Shown in pieces: positions 1-8,194 of a stretch of DNA of 64,000 nt. The position numbers and the translations under genes are program-made. The stretch spans positions 1 through 64,000 of the forward strand of contig NZ_VSST01000017.1 of the NCBI RefSeq assembly GCF_019402665.1. Direction: 5' to 3'. Position 1 is the stretch's first letter, and each line of letters begins with the position of its first letter. Source of the DNA: Bradyrhizobium canariense (GTDB lineage Bacteria > Pseudomonadota > Alphaproteobacteria > Rhizobiales > Xanthobacteraceae). The notes under the pieces are model-generated. The model ran no database searches, was not told where the DNA came from, and saw only the letters and a list, made by a program, of their open reading frames with translations.

Positions 1-122
1 GCGATCTCCTTGTCGATTTTACCGCAAATGACAAGGTCAAAGAACCTACCGCTCGCGCGGCGTTAACGTTGCAATGCTATGGCTTCCGGATTGATCACGA
101 AGTCAGCCCCATCTCGGCTTGA
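1..122 (+). CDS. C-terminal fragment of an unidentified protein (partial at left edge)
   Basis: Reading frame 3 is open from the window edge to a TGA at 120-122, giving about 39 residues ending in HEVSPISA. I do not recognise the family. The stretch is too short to exclude chance. The gene, if real, begins outside the window. Confidence 0.3.
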   Translation, partial: DLLVDFTANDKVKEPTARAALTLQCYGFRIDHEVSPISA

Positions 123-698
123 ACGAAAGGAGAGGACACGCAACTTTGGGCGGAGCGGGGGATTTACGCGGCCGATCTTTCCCTTGTTCCACGGACGTGC
201 TTCGAGACGTTCTCATCGATTCTTGGACATCGATCATGATGACTTCCTCGTTAATGAGGTTGGCCTTTCTCAAGCCGATAACCTTCCGAACCTGCGTCGG
301 CTTTCAGACGATTGGAGACGTAGCTCCCAAACGCGCCCGCGCGGTAACCCGGATTGGATCAGCAAACACCGTTCGGAATGATTTCTGGTATTGGCCCTTT
401 TCGGGCCCTACGTGCTTCGCCCTCGCGACCCTTGTGTTGTGGAATTCCTGAGCATGACTTGCCCCGGGAATTCTGAGCGACAGGGCTCGCTCAGCGGTCC
501 TCTAACATCGGCGCAGCTCGTCGCCTCAAGCCGATTCGCGACCTTGTCCATCTCCCGGATCACCGCGACCCGACCTTGCCGTGAATTCGTGACGGGACAT
601 CTAAATATGACCAGTGCCCTCGTACGCCTCCCGACTTAAGGTCAACGAGCAGATCAGCGGCCGGGATTTTCGGCCGCAGTTTTTCGCTCGAATTCAAA
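123..698. other. Interval without recognisable gene
   Basis: Several frames are open on both strands but none resembles a known protein. The best candidate is a 44-codon minus-strand frame (237 down to 103) starting MIDVQESM after a GAGGAA ribosome-binding sequence. It is in frame with upstream residues reading KANLINEEVI, so it may be the end of a decayed gene. I would not call it. Confidence 0.3.
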
Positions 699-1286
699 TC
701 AGGCTGCTCGCTTCATGGTCTCGGTCATGTGTGTTGCGGCGTCATCCACCGCCTTCACCGAAACGTCAGCAATCCGGCGACTGCTCTGTAGCGTACGCTC
801 CAAACTTTCCCGCAGCAAATCAGTCTGCATCGCTGCAAAGTCGTGAGGCGTTCGGCACTGCCAAAGTTCGCTCATTCCTTTCATGCTCCTCTCGATCTGA
901 TATCGCGCAAGCTCAAGGCACTCTCGAGAAGCATCGTTAAGACCTTTGCTCATTGCTGTGGCCGAATAGAGGATGCTCTCAGCGTTCCGGGCAGATCTCT
1001 TGGTCGCATCCTGAGCTTCATCTCCAGACACACCAAGGGCTCTGCCCATGTGATCTGCTGAACGCCCCAGCATCGCCGTCATCATATCCAGGCCAAAGCG
1101 CCACGTGTTCTGGAACAGCTCTGCATTCTGCTGTACAAGATTGGCGCCTGTCTTCACTACTTGCTCGTTTGTCTCAGCCGCGGCCAATCCGATGCGCCGG
1201 GTCTGCTCAGTTGCTCTCTCGGCAGCGCGAGAAGCTTTATCCTCTGGATTATGGGTAGCCCTGTTCTCGTGGCGTTCGTGGGCCAT
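699..1286 (-). CDS. Phasin family protein
   Basis: The 195-residue product has the amphipathic, Ala/Gln/Ser-rich helical composition of phasins, small proteins that coat polyhydroxyalkanoate granules in the cytoplasm. The first 30 residues are charged and disordered. The rest is helical with a typical core (QNTWRFGLDMMTAMLGRSAD). ATG at 1286 is the start. A GGAAC-N16-CGTT element of the EcfG general-stress type lies 77-101 bases upstream on the same strand, which suggests induction in stationary phase or stress. A second phasin (5472) and a PHB-depolymerase-like esterase (3814) lie nearby, supporting a granule role. The family assignment rests on overall character, since phasins are poorly conserved. 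Confidence 0.85.
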   Translation of the reverse strand: MAHERHENRATHNPEDKASRAAERATEQTRRIGLAAAETNEQVVKTGANLVQQNAELFQNTWRFGLDMMTAMLGRSADHMGRALGVSGDEAQDATKRSARNAESILYSATAMSKGLNDASRECLELARYQIERSMKGMSELWQCRTPHDFAAMQTDLLRESLERTLQSSRRIADVSVKAVDDAATHMTETMKRAA

Positions 1287-1362
1287 TGTCCTTCTCCATC
1301 TCTCACGGGCATTTTCGGGGTGCTTTGCGGCTCCCTAATCAGAGCGGCATCCTAAGCAAAAA

Positions 1363-1387
1363 AACGTGGTCAGTTTACGTCCGTTCC
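1363..1387 (-). promoter_or_regulatory. EcfG-type general stress promoter upstream of phasin
   Basis: On the minus strand the sequence reads GGAAC, 16 bases, then CGTT followed by a T-run. This matches the alphaproteobacterial sigma-EcfG consensus (GGAAC-N16/17-CGTT). It lies 77 bases upstream of the phasin ATG in the right orientation. Confidence 0.7.
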
Positions 1388-1540
1388 GGAAGGAATGAGA
1401 TTTCACGTGCGGCTCGGCCGAGCGTGGAGCACCTATGGATCCGTGGAGCTGGTTACAGTGCGATGGACCGATTGCCTCAAGTGGAGGGGCGCTGCGTGCC
1501 ACAGTCAGGCGAACTGACGTTTCGCACCTAGGCTCGAATC

Positions 1541-1761
1541 GAGCGCGTGGTGCTGACCAATCACGAGCAGAGCGCCATAAACGCCAGTTTCAGACGCTGC
1601 GGGGACGAGCTTTGTGGTCAACGGCGTACGGCAGACGGTTGCTGACCGGTCCGCCGAAATGAAATGGATCAACGGCTGGCCGACGGCCGCAACCTTCGAA
1701 GGGGAGTTCTCCAACGTGACGCGCAGCTACGCCAAAGGGCGTGGTGCGATATGCTTGCTAA
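1541..1761 (+). pseudogene. Autotransporter beta-barrel C-terminus, frameshifted remnant
   Basis: Across shifting frames the sequence encodes the end of an autotransporter barrel: a block reading NHEQSAINASF, then GTSFVVNG, SAEMKWINGW and TFEGEFSNVTRSYA, and after a last frameshift VVRYAC followed by TAA. The final barrel strands of rhizobial autotransporters look like this (AATFEGEFSNVT, then an aromatic C-terminus). At least two frameshifts and the loss of all upstream sequence make it a relic. It sits between the phasin and the small secreted protein and is not expected to be functional. Confidence 0.65.
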
Positions 1762-2124
1762 CATCGCGACTTCCGCTGTTGGCCCGTGGCTGCCCTTCGC
1801 TCAGAAAACTGAGGGGGTCAGCTTTCGAAAGGCGAGCCGAACAGCGCAATTCGGCTTGGCCGAGGCAGTCTTTGACCCATGGCCGACATCGCGGTGTTGA
1901 GCTATATTGGAGCAGGAGCCAACGTCACTTCGCGATCATCCGATGAATCAGCAAGAAAGTGGCAGGTCGGCGCTAGTGCGCCCGAGGTGTACCAACCGTA
2001 ATACTGACAGGACCTGTTCCTCGAAACCGGGCGACCGCGCGATCGACGTTGCTTAGGAGGACGGAGGTAAGCCTCGTCTCCATCCTCTATTTTAGGGAGG
2101 CATCAACAGCAGGGAGCTAACATC
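1762..2124. other. Interval with no recognisable gene
   Basis: I see no conserved coding sequence. The last 25 bases contain two purine-rich ribosome-binding-like sequences (AGGGAGG and CAGGGAGC), the second of which serves the ATG at 2125. Confidence 0.4.
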
Positions 2125-2619
2125 ATGCGCGCATTTGGAGCTGTATGTTTCTCACTATTACTGTCGGCTGTTCCTGCGACTGCGGCAGATCTCAAGGAGG
2201 AAATTGGGAAGATAGCTTCAGCATACGAGCAGCACTTCAACAAACAAGATGCTGCCGGGATTACGTCACTCTATACGAAGAACTACCTGCGTGTTTCTCA
2301 GAATGGAATTGAGCCCGACAATACCAAGTTTTACGAGGACGGTTTCAAAGCTGGACTTGATCGCCTCGAGGTGAAGGTGATCGAAGTTCAGCCGTTGTCA
2401 GAAAACATGGCTCTATCAACTGGCGAAGCTCACATTACTGGTAAGAGTGAGAAAGGCGATGTCCTAGAAATAAACGCTATTTGGACTGCTCTTGATGTTC
2501 GTGAGAATGGGCAATGGAAGATTCGTATGCTGACGTCGGCTCCTAAGGCAGCGCCGCCGCAGCCGCAGCAAGCGGGGGCCACGGCGACTACAACGGGGAA
2601 CGCGCCGAGTGGAAAATAG
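2125..2619 (+). CDS. Secreted NTF2/SnoaL-like (DUF4440-type) protein
   Basis: The 164-residue product starts with a clear signal peptide (MRAFGAVCFSLLLSAVPATAA), so it is exported. The mature part, about residues 22-140, has the pattern of the nuclear transport factor 2/SnoaL fold: a first helix with YEQHFNKQDAAGITSLYT, then strands ending in ENGQWKIRMLTSA. Such domains bind small ligands or act as simple enzymes, and the sequence does not identify a substrate. The last 25 residues are a low-complexity Pro/Ala/Thr tail. The ATG follows a GGGAG ribosome-binding sequence. It is a single-gene unit. Confidence 0.75.
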   Translation: MRAFGAVCFSLLLSAVPATAADLKEEIGKIASAYEQHFNKQDAAGITSLYTKNYLRVSQNGIEPDNTKFYEDGFKAGLDRLEVKVIEVQPLSENMALSTGEAHITGKSEKGDVLEINAIWTALDVRENGQWKIRMLTSAPKAAPPQPQQAGATATTTGNAPSGK

Positions 2620-2936
2620 TGCCCACCGAGAGTAGTTCGTCGTAACCGGCTTTCGCGCCCAAACGGGCGGAGGCAGCAACTGAAACGTGGGTCTTTCGGC
2701 CACGGAAGCCGACTCGCATCCGCCGCGTGAGATCAAGGGGCCTCGCCTCTCGAAAATGACGGGGCGGCGCGGCTCCTTGATCGGACCGAACAACAGCTTC
2801 TGAGTGAAGACCGGGCTGCAGCAAGGACAGCCCTGCAGGACCGAGTCTGGCCCTAAGCCGAAGAGCGGTTCAGCCGCCGTGATGTTTGCCGTCGCTGGTA
2901 ATGAGGGGCAGAGCAGGTCCGCTCTGCTCAGCCAAT
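2620..2936. other. Interval with no recognisable gene
   Basis: GC-rich sequence with short overlapping frames on both strands. No frame resembles a known family. Confidence 0.4.
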
Positions 2937-3060
2937 TCAGACGTCGACCTGCCCTGCTATTGCGAGTGCATCGTCGACTTCAATTCCCAGGTACCGGACG
3001 GTGTTCTCGATTTTGGTGTGCGCCCGGCGTGGGAGCACGCCGAACCTGTTTCCGCTTGAA
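2937..3060 (-). pseudogene. Tyrosine recombinase (integrase) C-terminal remnant
   Basis: Read on the minus strand, the fragment ends RAHTKIENTVRYLGIEVDDA, then LAIAGQVDV and TGA. The HTKIE-TVRYLGIEVDDALAIAEQVDV signature is the end of a widespread rhizobial phage-type integrase, including the region of the catalytic Tyr (TVRY). The expected LLLGH box just before it is degraded, and upstream the frame is lost. Farther upstream on the same strand (about 3100-3190) lies a trace of an unrelated small helical protein (RRHVESGRRIVARQ). Both look like debris of an old integration event. Confidence 0.6.
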
Positions 3061-3390
3061 GCCCTTGAACGAGCTGGCCCTTGGGCTTGCGATGATCGAG
3101 GCGAGTTTCGCCAGGAATTTGCCTGGCGCGCGACGATGCGGCGACCGCTCTCGACGTGACGGCGCGCCTGCGAACTGTTCGACGGTCATTGGATGCATTC
3201 CCAGTGGCCGGGGAGCGCAAGCGGCGTGCTCGCCGGATGGACGCCAAAGTCCAAACGGGTGACGCTCCCATTCTCAGATCTCGCGCTCTTGGGCGCGGGT
3301 ATATCCGCTCATCCCTTGAAAGTCCCCTAGGGGCATCTAAATATCATCCACACGCCATCCAGTGGGATGGTGATTGAGGTGTTTAGCGCT

Positions 3391-3810
3391 ATGGCCGACA
3401 ATGTGCGCGAGTTGCGACCCAAAGCCCCCGACACTGAGAAGATCACGATCAACCTTGGCTACGTCGACCTCGGTCATGTCGATCTTATGGTGCAGGAAGG
3501 GTTCTATTCGAACCGGACCGATTTCATCCGGACAGCAATCCGGAACCAGCTCGAGCGCCACGTAGAAGTCGTCAGACAATCCACGGCCCGGAAGAACCTG
3601 GACCTTGGGCTGCGCAACTACACTCGCGAAGATCTCGAAGCGGCGCGGCGCACCGGCGAGATGCTGCAGATCAATGTTTTGGGCTTAGCCACCATCGCCC
3701 AGGACGTCACTCCTGAGTTGGCTCGCGCCACAATCGCGTCGGTCTCGGTGCTGGGTGCCCTTCACGCCACTCCCGCGGTCAAGGCCGCTCTCGCCGACAG
3801 AACGAGGTGA
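3391..3810 (+). CDS. CopG/ribbon-helix-helix-like regulator next to PHB depolymerase
   Basis: The 139-residue product contains a ribbon-helix-helix-like core at about residues 15-55: a strand (KITINLGYVDLGHVDLMVQEG) followed by helices reading NRTDFIRTAIRNQLERH. The C-terminal half (VLGLATIAQDV, ASVSVLGALHA) is a conserved tail of unknown role. An upstream in-frame GTG exists at 3367, but ATG at 3391 is preferred because GAGGTG lies at proper distance. The stop is 3 bases before the esterase ATG, so the two are surely co-transcribed. A role as repressor of the depolymerase or granule genes is inferred from this coupling. Confidence 0.75.
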   Translation: MADNVRELRPKAPDTEKITINLGYVDLGHVDLMVQEGFYSNRTDFIRTAIRNQLERHVEVVRQSTARKNLDLGLRNYTREDLEAARRTGEMLQINVLGLATIAQDVTPELARATIASVSVLGALHATPAVKAALADRTR

Positions 3811-3813
3811 ACG

Positions 3814-5004
3814 ATGCTGAATCAAGACATAGTCCGCGAAGCAACCCGCCTCACGCGTGCCGGCCAATTGGTCGAGGCCACCGCGCTGCTGCAGCGCATG
3901 CTCCAGGGCGATAGCGCTCCAAGACCGGACTCTCGCGGCGCCTCTCAGGCTCGGCTCCCGCGGCTCGATCCGCTCACCATCGACGCCACCGCCGAAGTTG
4001 TCGAGGAGCGGGAAGCTCCGCAGATTGCGCCGACCCGCTCTGCTCAGGGACGTAGATGCTCCATACCGGTCGACGGCATGCGGGATTTTTCCGGGCTGGG
4101 CCTGCGAAGTCCGATCACGCGCGTTCCTCTGTCCCCATCGGACATCGTGCCCGAGAACACACGATTTATCGCCGGTACCTTCAGTAACGCCGCGGGAAGC
4201 CGGACCTACAAGCTATTCATCCCAAGCCGATGTCAGGGACAACAGCTTCCCCTGATCGTAATGCTTCACGGCTGCACCCAGTCGCCGGACGATTTCGCGG
4301 CCGGCACCCGGATGAACTTCCTGGCGGAAGAGCAGAATTGCTTCGTGGTCTATCCTGAGCAGCCGAGCGGAGCCAACCAGTCGAAGTGCTGGAACTGGTT
4401 TCGCACCGGCGACCAGCGCCGCAGCGGGGGCGAGCCCTCGATCATCGCCGGCATTACCCGCGAGATCATGCGCGACCATGCGATCGATCCGAAACGCGTA
4501 TACGTCGGAGGGCTGTCCGCCGGCGGGGCCGCCGCCGCGATCATGGGCGCAACGTATAGCGACCTGTACGCGGCCGTCGGCATTCATTCAGGCCTCGCGT
4601 GCGGCGCCGCGAGCGATCTTCCCTCCGCGTTCGTAGCCATGCGGCAGGGAGGCGGCTTCAAGGCAACTGCGGATAGCAAAATTTCCGTGCCGACCATCGT
4701 TTTCCATGGCGATCGCGACACTACGGTGCATCCAAAGAATGGCGACCAGATTATCGAGCAGTCCGCCAGGGCAACGAGGCCGACGACGACGGTACTTCGC
4801 GGACGCGTACCCCACGGCCATGCCTATACTCGCACCGTCCTGATCGACGGGGCCGGTCGGACGATTTCCGAACACTGGAACATCGATGGCGCCGGACACG
4901 CGTGGTCAGGAGGTAGTCCCGCCGGGTCCTACACTGATCCGCAAGGGCCGGATGCGACGAGGGAAATGCTGCGCTTCTTCCTCGAGCATTCGCTCGGTGG
5001 GTAG
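3814..5004 (+). CDS. PHB depolymerase family esterase (LpqC-like alpha/beta hydrolase)
   Basis: The 396-residue protein has an alpha/beta-hydrolase core after a 100-residue variable N-terminus. Visible are the oxyanion segment LIVMLHGCTQSPDDF, the nucleophile elbow GGLSAGG (Ser near residue 236), the acid segment FHGDRDTTVHP (Asp near 302) and the catalytic His in GAGHAWSGG (near 361). This is the Esterase_PHB family, which hydrolyses polyhydroxybutyrate or related esters. No signal peptide is evident, consistent with a cytoplasmic granule-associated enzyme. Its N-terminal helix (REATRLTRAGQLVEATALLQRML) is typical of the rhizobial form. It is coupled to the CopG-like gene upstream. Feruloyl or acetylxylan esterase activity cannot be excluded. 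Confidence 0.9.
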   Translation: MLNQDIVREATRLTRAGQLVEATALLQRMLQGDSAPRPDSRGASQARLPRLDPLTIDATAEVVEEREAPQIAPTRSAQGRRCSIPVDGMRDFSGLGLRSPITRVPLSPSDIVPENTRFIAGTFSNAAGSRTYKLFIPSRCQGQQLPLIVMLHGCTQSPDDFAAGTRMNFLAEEQNCFVVYPEQPSGANQSKCWNWFRTGDQRRSGGEPSIIAGITREIMRDHAIDPKRVYVGGLSAGGAAAAIMGATYSDLYAAVGIHSGLACGAASDLPSAFVAMRQGGGFKATADSKISVPTIVFHGDRDTTVHPKNGDQIIEQSARATRPTTTVLRGRVPHGHAYTRTVLIDGAGRTISEHWNIDGAGHAWSGGSPAGSYTDPQGPDATREMLRFFLEHSLGG

Positions 5005-5024
5005 TCTGGCTTCACAGGGCGCTC

Positions 5025-5235
5025 AGGTTGTCCTCGAGCACGTCGCCGAGCGTCCGGACCGCTTGGCGTCGCCGACAGCGCTGGGCGCGACGGGCGAGAA
5101 ACAGGTCGCATAGATCACCGGGACTTTAGGATAATCCTCTCGGCAACGTTCGGTATGTGCCATCCGTCGATGTCTCCCGGCGGCTTGACGTCCGTGATGA
5201 GAACGTCCGCGATAAAGCGGTCCTTTGGAGAGCGC
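5025..5235 (-). pseudogene. Response-regulator receiver domain, frameshifted fragment
   Basis: Minus-strand translation gives ADVLITDVKPPGDIDGW, the phosphoacceptor Asp region of a CheY-like receiver. After a one-base frameshift it continues TERCREDYPKVPVIYATC and FSPVAPSAVGDAK. The order and spacing match the single-domain receivers common in Bradyrhizobium. The N-terminus and the last helix are missing. It lies tail-to-tail with the esterase gene. Confidence 0.6.
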
Positions 5236-5394
5236 CACGCGCGGAGGCCCGATCGTTCTCAGACTGACGCCCCGTTGAGCATAGGTCTGGAAGATCGCCA
5301 GCTAGACGTTTGTTGGTTGGAGTTGCTACCTAAAATCATCCTCGACAGCGCAGAACGTCCGATTGCATGCGGGACTCCAACAATGCAAGGGCTT

Positions 5395-5419
5395 GGAACG
5401 CCACGTCACAAAGCCTGTT
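5395..5419 (+). promoter_or_regulatory. Possible EcfG-type promoter upstream of second phasin
   Basis: GGAAC, 16 bases, TGTT. The -10 element differs by one base from the CGTT consensus. It is 53 bases upstream of the phasin start in the same orientation, and the first phasin has an exact match, which adds weight. Confidence 0.4.
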
Positions 5420-5471
5420 GTCCTTTCAGAAATGACCGTTGTGGTCGCCCCCCATTTTCTTGGAGTGTCAG

Positions 5472-5984
5472 ATGAGCAAACGCAAGCCGGCGACAGCGCC
5501 GAAGCGCGCCCGCAATCCGAAAATGGCCGCGCGGGCCCAACAGAACAAGCAGGCCATTGTTCGAAGCCCGAAACAGGATTTACTTCGCTCTGTTGCGGCA
5601 GTCTCGATTGAACCGCCCCTTGGGCTTTATGATGACTCTAAACACGAGGTTCCTCTCATTGAGCCTCGGGTGGATGCCTTACCGGATGACCTCAGTCCGA
5701 GAATCACGGATAGCGATCCAACGAAAGGCGTTGCTTTAGCGACGGCAAACATGCAGGCGTATCAAGCGAAGCTTCTTGAGATAGCCGCGGCCAACGCGCA
5801 ATTTGCTTTTGAATTCGGCCTCAGACTTGCGACGATCAAGTCACCGACTGAATTTTTTGGCGTCATTACGGAGTTTACAAACAGACGGCTCGATATGGTC
5901 GGGCAGCATTCGAAAGAACTGGCGGCTTATCCGGTCTGGCGCATCAATCCGCCCCAAGAGCTCACCGCTCTGTCGGGACGATAA
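5472..5984 (+). CDS. Phasin family protein
   Basis: The 170-residue product has a basic, Lys/Arg-rich N-terminus (MSKRKPATAPKRA) and a Pro/Asp-rich linker. Its C-terminal helical domain (ANMQAYQAKLLEIAAANAQFAFEFGLRLATIKSPTEF) matches the phasin_2 pattern of rhizobia. The basic tail may contact DNA or granule-bound proteins, as in PhaF-like proteins, but this is inference. The ATG at 5472 is preferred over an upstream in-frame start at 5439, which would add residues unlike the family. Together with 699-1286 and the esterase it forms a polyhydroxyalkanoate cluster. Confidence 0.8.
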   Translation: MSKRKPATAPKRARNPKMAARAQQNKQAIVRSPKQDLLRSVAAVSIEPPLGLYDDSKHEVPLIEPRVDALPDDLSPRITDSDPTKGVALATANMQAYQAKLLEIAAANAQFAFEFGLRLATIKSPTEFFGVITEFTNRRLDMVGQHSKELAAYPVWRINPPQELTALSGR

Positions 5985-6162
5985 CTGCAAGCCGTATCCG
6001 CTGCGGCAAAGGATGGAAGCGAACGCGGATCACGCACGCGCGGTTGCTTGCTTTCGGCTGGGGCGCGCGGCTCACAACGAGGGAGCCGAATCAGCATCGG
6101 CCCTAAGCGGCCTCGGTGCGCCCAATCCGAGGTACCCGCCATCGCGCATATAGGTTGACACC

Positions 6163-7122
6163 ATGTCCACAACAGAAGCCGTGCTGATGATCGTTTTGGC
6201 AGGACTTGTCGTTTTGATCCTCGGCAACATCGCGTTTCAGGTGGCAGCGGAGCGAAAGAATCCCCCGATCGGCGTCTTTACCGAGTGCGACGGAGTGCGC
6301 CTTCACTATATTGAACGGGGCGATACCGCCGCCCCTTGCGTGGTCCTGTTTCACGGGAACGGCACCATGATTCAGGATCTCGTCCTAAGCGGTTTGGTCG
6401 ACCGCCTGGCCCAAGACTATCGCGTCGTTTGCTTCGACCGGCCAGGATTTGGCTACAGCGACCGTCCGCGCACGCGCATCTGGACGGCCACAACGCAAGC
6501 TTCCTTGTTCGCGAAGGCTCTTGATCAGCTTGGAGTGCGCAATCCCGTGGTGCTCGGCCACTCCTGGGGAACGCTGGTGGCAATCGCGCTGGCGCTGCGA
6601 AGCGGTTATGCCGTGAGTGGGCTCGTGCTTGTGTCCGGCTACTATTTTCCAACCTTTCGGATGGATTTTTGGCTCATGTCAGGTCCGGCACTGCCGCTGC
6701 TCGGGGATCTGATGCGCTACACTATCTCGCCGATCATATCGTGGGCTATTACGCCGAAGCTGATGCGCACGCTGTTCGCGCCGCGTGCCATTCCGCCGAA
6801 ATTCAAGAATGAATTTCCGATCTCGTTGGCTCTCCGGCCCAAGCAGTTGAGGGCGGCCGCCGAGGAGAGCGCGTTCCTTATTCCAGCGGCCGCGCAGTTG
6901 CAGCTTCAGTATCAGGGCATCCGGTCTCCCGTTAGGATCCTGCATGGAAAGGGTGACCGGCTCATCGAGGCCGACCAGTCGCGCCGCCTGCACGAGGTGT
7001 TGCCTAGCTCGGTGCTACATCTGGTCGAGGATGCCGGTCACATGGTTACCTATGCAGATGCCGCGGGAATAGCGGATGCCGTGGCGGCGCTGGCGCTCAC
7101 CGCGCCGGTGAGGACCGCATAG
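6163..7122 (+). CDS. Alpha/beta hydrolase with N-terminal membrane anchor
   Basis: The 319-residue protein begins with a hydrophobic segment (residues about 5-30, VLMIVLAGLVVLILGNIAF), probably an uncleaved membrane anchor. An alpha/beta-hydrolase fold follows. Motifs are HGNGTMIQD (oxyanion), CFDRPGFGYSDRP, the nucleophile elbow LGHSWGT (Ser near 134), HGKGDRLI (acid region) and EDAGHMV (His near the C-terminus). This pattern belongs to the epoxide hydrolase/haloperoxidase-like branch. The substrate cannot be told. It is a single gene with no partner on either side. Confidence 0.85.
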   Translation: MSTTEAVLMIVLAGLVVLILGNIAFQVAAERKNPPIGVFTECDGVRLHYIERGDTAAPCVVLFHGNGTMIQDLVLSGLVDRLAQDYRVVCFDRPGFGYSDRPRTRIWTATTQASLFAKALDQLGVRNPVVLGHSWGTLVAIALALRSGYAVSGLVLVSGYYFPTFRMDFWLMSGPALPLLGDLMRYTISPIISWAITPKLMRTLFAPRAIPPKFKNEFPISLALRPKQLRAAAEESAFLIPAAAQLQLQYQGIRSPVRILHGKGDRLIEADQSRRLHEVLPSSVLHLVEDAGHMVTYADAAGIADAVAALALTAPVRTA

Positions 7123-7222
7123 GCTGTCTTGTTGTGATGCCGGTGTCCGGAAGTGGCCAATTTCAGACTTTCCTTCGGTTCGGAGGTTGTCGCGTCTCAG
7201 CGTCATTTTTCGTCACTGCGCC

Positions 7223-7381
7223 CATCAGGTCGCGAAGCTTTTGCGAGGCGCCAAAGTGGTTGATGTGCCCGTTGAGCAGCCGACTTAATTTGAATTGATC
7301 GTCAATCTTAGAACTGCAAAAGCGCTCGGTCTCGAAATGCCGCCTGGGTTGATCTCCTGTGCCAACAACACGATCGAATGA
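7223..7381 (+). pseudogene. C-terminal remnant of a TrpX-like ABC substrate-binding protein
   Basis: The frame encodes HQVAKLLRGAKVVDVPVEQPT, a TAA in place of the expected Lys codon, then FELIVNLRTAKALGLEMPPG and a normal C-terminus ending in NNTIE and TGA. The PVEQPTKFELVINLKTAKALGL signature ends many Bradyrhizobium ABC-type binding proteins. An intact member is at 51627-52625. Everything upstream is gone and the internal stop confirms decay. Downstream (about 7440-7500) short sequences such as GGGTCAGAGCGGACAT resemble intergenic debris seen again near 61080. Confidence 0.7.
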
Positions 7382-7593
7382 GGTGGTGACTTACGTTTTT
7401 GACCCGAAGACGAAGATCGCCATCGTGTCCGGCACGTCCGCAGTCGGGGTCAGAGCGGACATCGAGAAGAGGTGGGCAAATCGACGCGAATGACTCAACG
7501 TGGAAATGAGCCATTCGGCCGCTCACGAATCTTCAGCCTTCCTGTCCAATGACGGACCTCTGACAAAGCCGTGCCGTGTGGTAATGTTGAGCG

Positions 7594-7884
7594 CTAAGGG
7601 CGGATCTCATCACGCGTCAGCGGGTGCGGCATCGCGTTTCCCCCTGAACGCGATCCTAGCGGCTTGGAAGGCGGTGGGGCAGGCGCTGCGCCTTGCACAC
7701 CGGTAACGAACTGCCGCGTAGGGCGCTCTTCCCGCAGGTTGTCCTCGGCAGCCCCGCCTAGGCGGGTGAGCTCCGACCACGCCAGCGCGGCGGTGATCCA
7801 TCTATGCCGCTCTGCTCCATTGGCTTGGGCGGCAAGCTTCATCGCCGCGACGGCCTCGCGCTTGGGGTCGTACTCGAGATCCAT
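7594..7884 (-). CDS. Small conserved rhizobial hypothetical protein
   Basis: The 96-residue product starts MDLEYDPKREAVAAMKLAAQ and continues NGAERHRWITAALAWSELTRLG. This Ala-rich helix with ANGAER-W-AAAW-L spacing recurs in many short Bradyrhizobium proteins. The function is unknown. The C-terminal 45 residues (Pro-rich, ending LTRDEIRP) look less conserved and may be readthrough. The start was chosen at the Met directly before the conserved helix. The gene is isolated. Confidence 0.5.
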   Translation of the reverse strand: MDLEYDPKREAVAAMKLAAQANGAERHRWITAALAWSELTRLGGAAEDNLREERPTRQFVTGVQGAAPAPPPSKPLGSRSGGNAMPHPLTRDEIRP

Positions 7885-8194
7885 GGATACAAATATAGTT
7901 GCAGATCGTAAACGATCACGCACCAGCGTGACCGTAGCAATCCGGGGTCGACAACCATACGCGGATCCTGCCTAGCCGCCCGGAGATGCCCGCCCGATCC
8001 GCCCCATTCACAGGCGCGGACCTCTCCGGTGCGCTCGCGATCGAGGCCCTGCGCGAGCGTCCCGCAAGGGGATCCAACTGCACCGACACTCCCCAAAAGC
8101 CCGTGAATTGCTCGTCTTTCAGATTTCTCGTGACCGGCACCCCCGCTATGGTGGCGCCTCACGGGACTACGTCACCGGCTCACGACGAGAAGAG

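Noticed and set aside
2804..3262. 152-codon plus-strand frame
   Set aside because: It is antisense to the integrase remnant and its residues show no family likeness.
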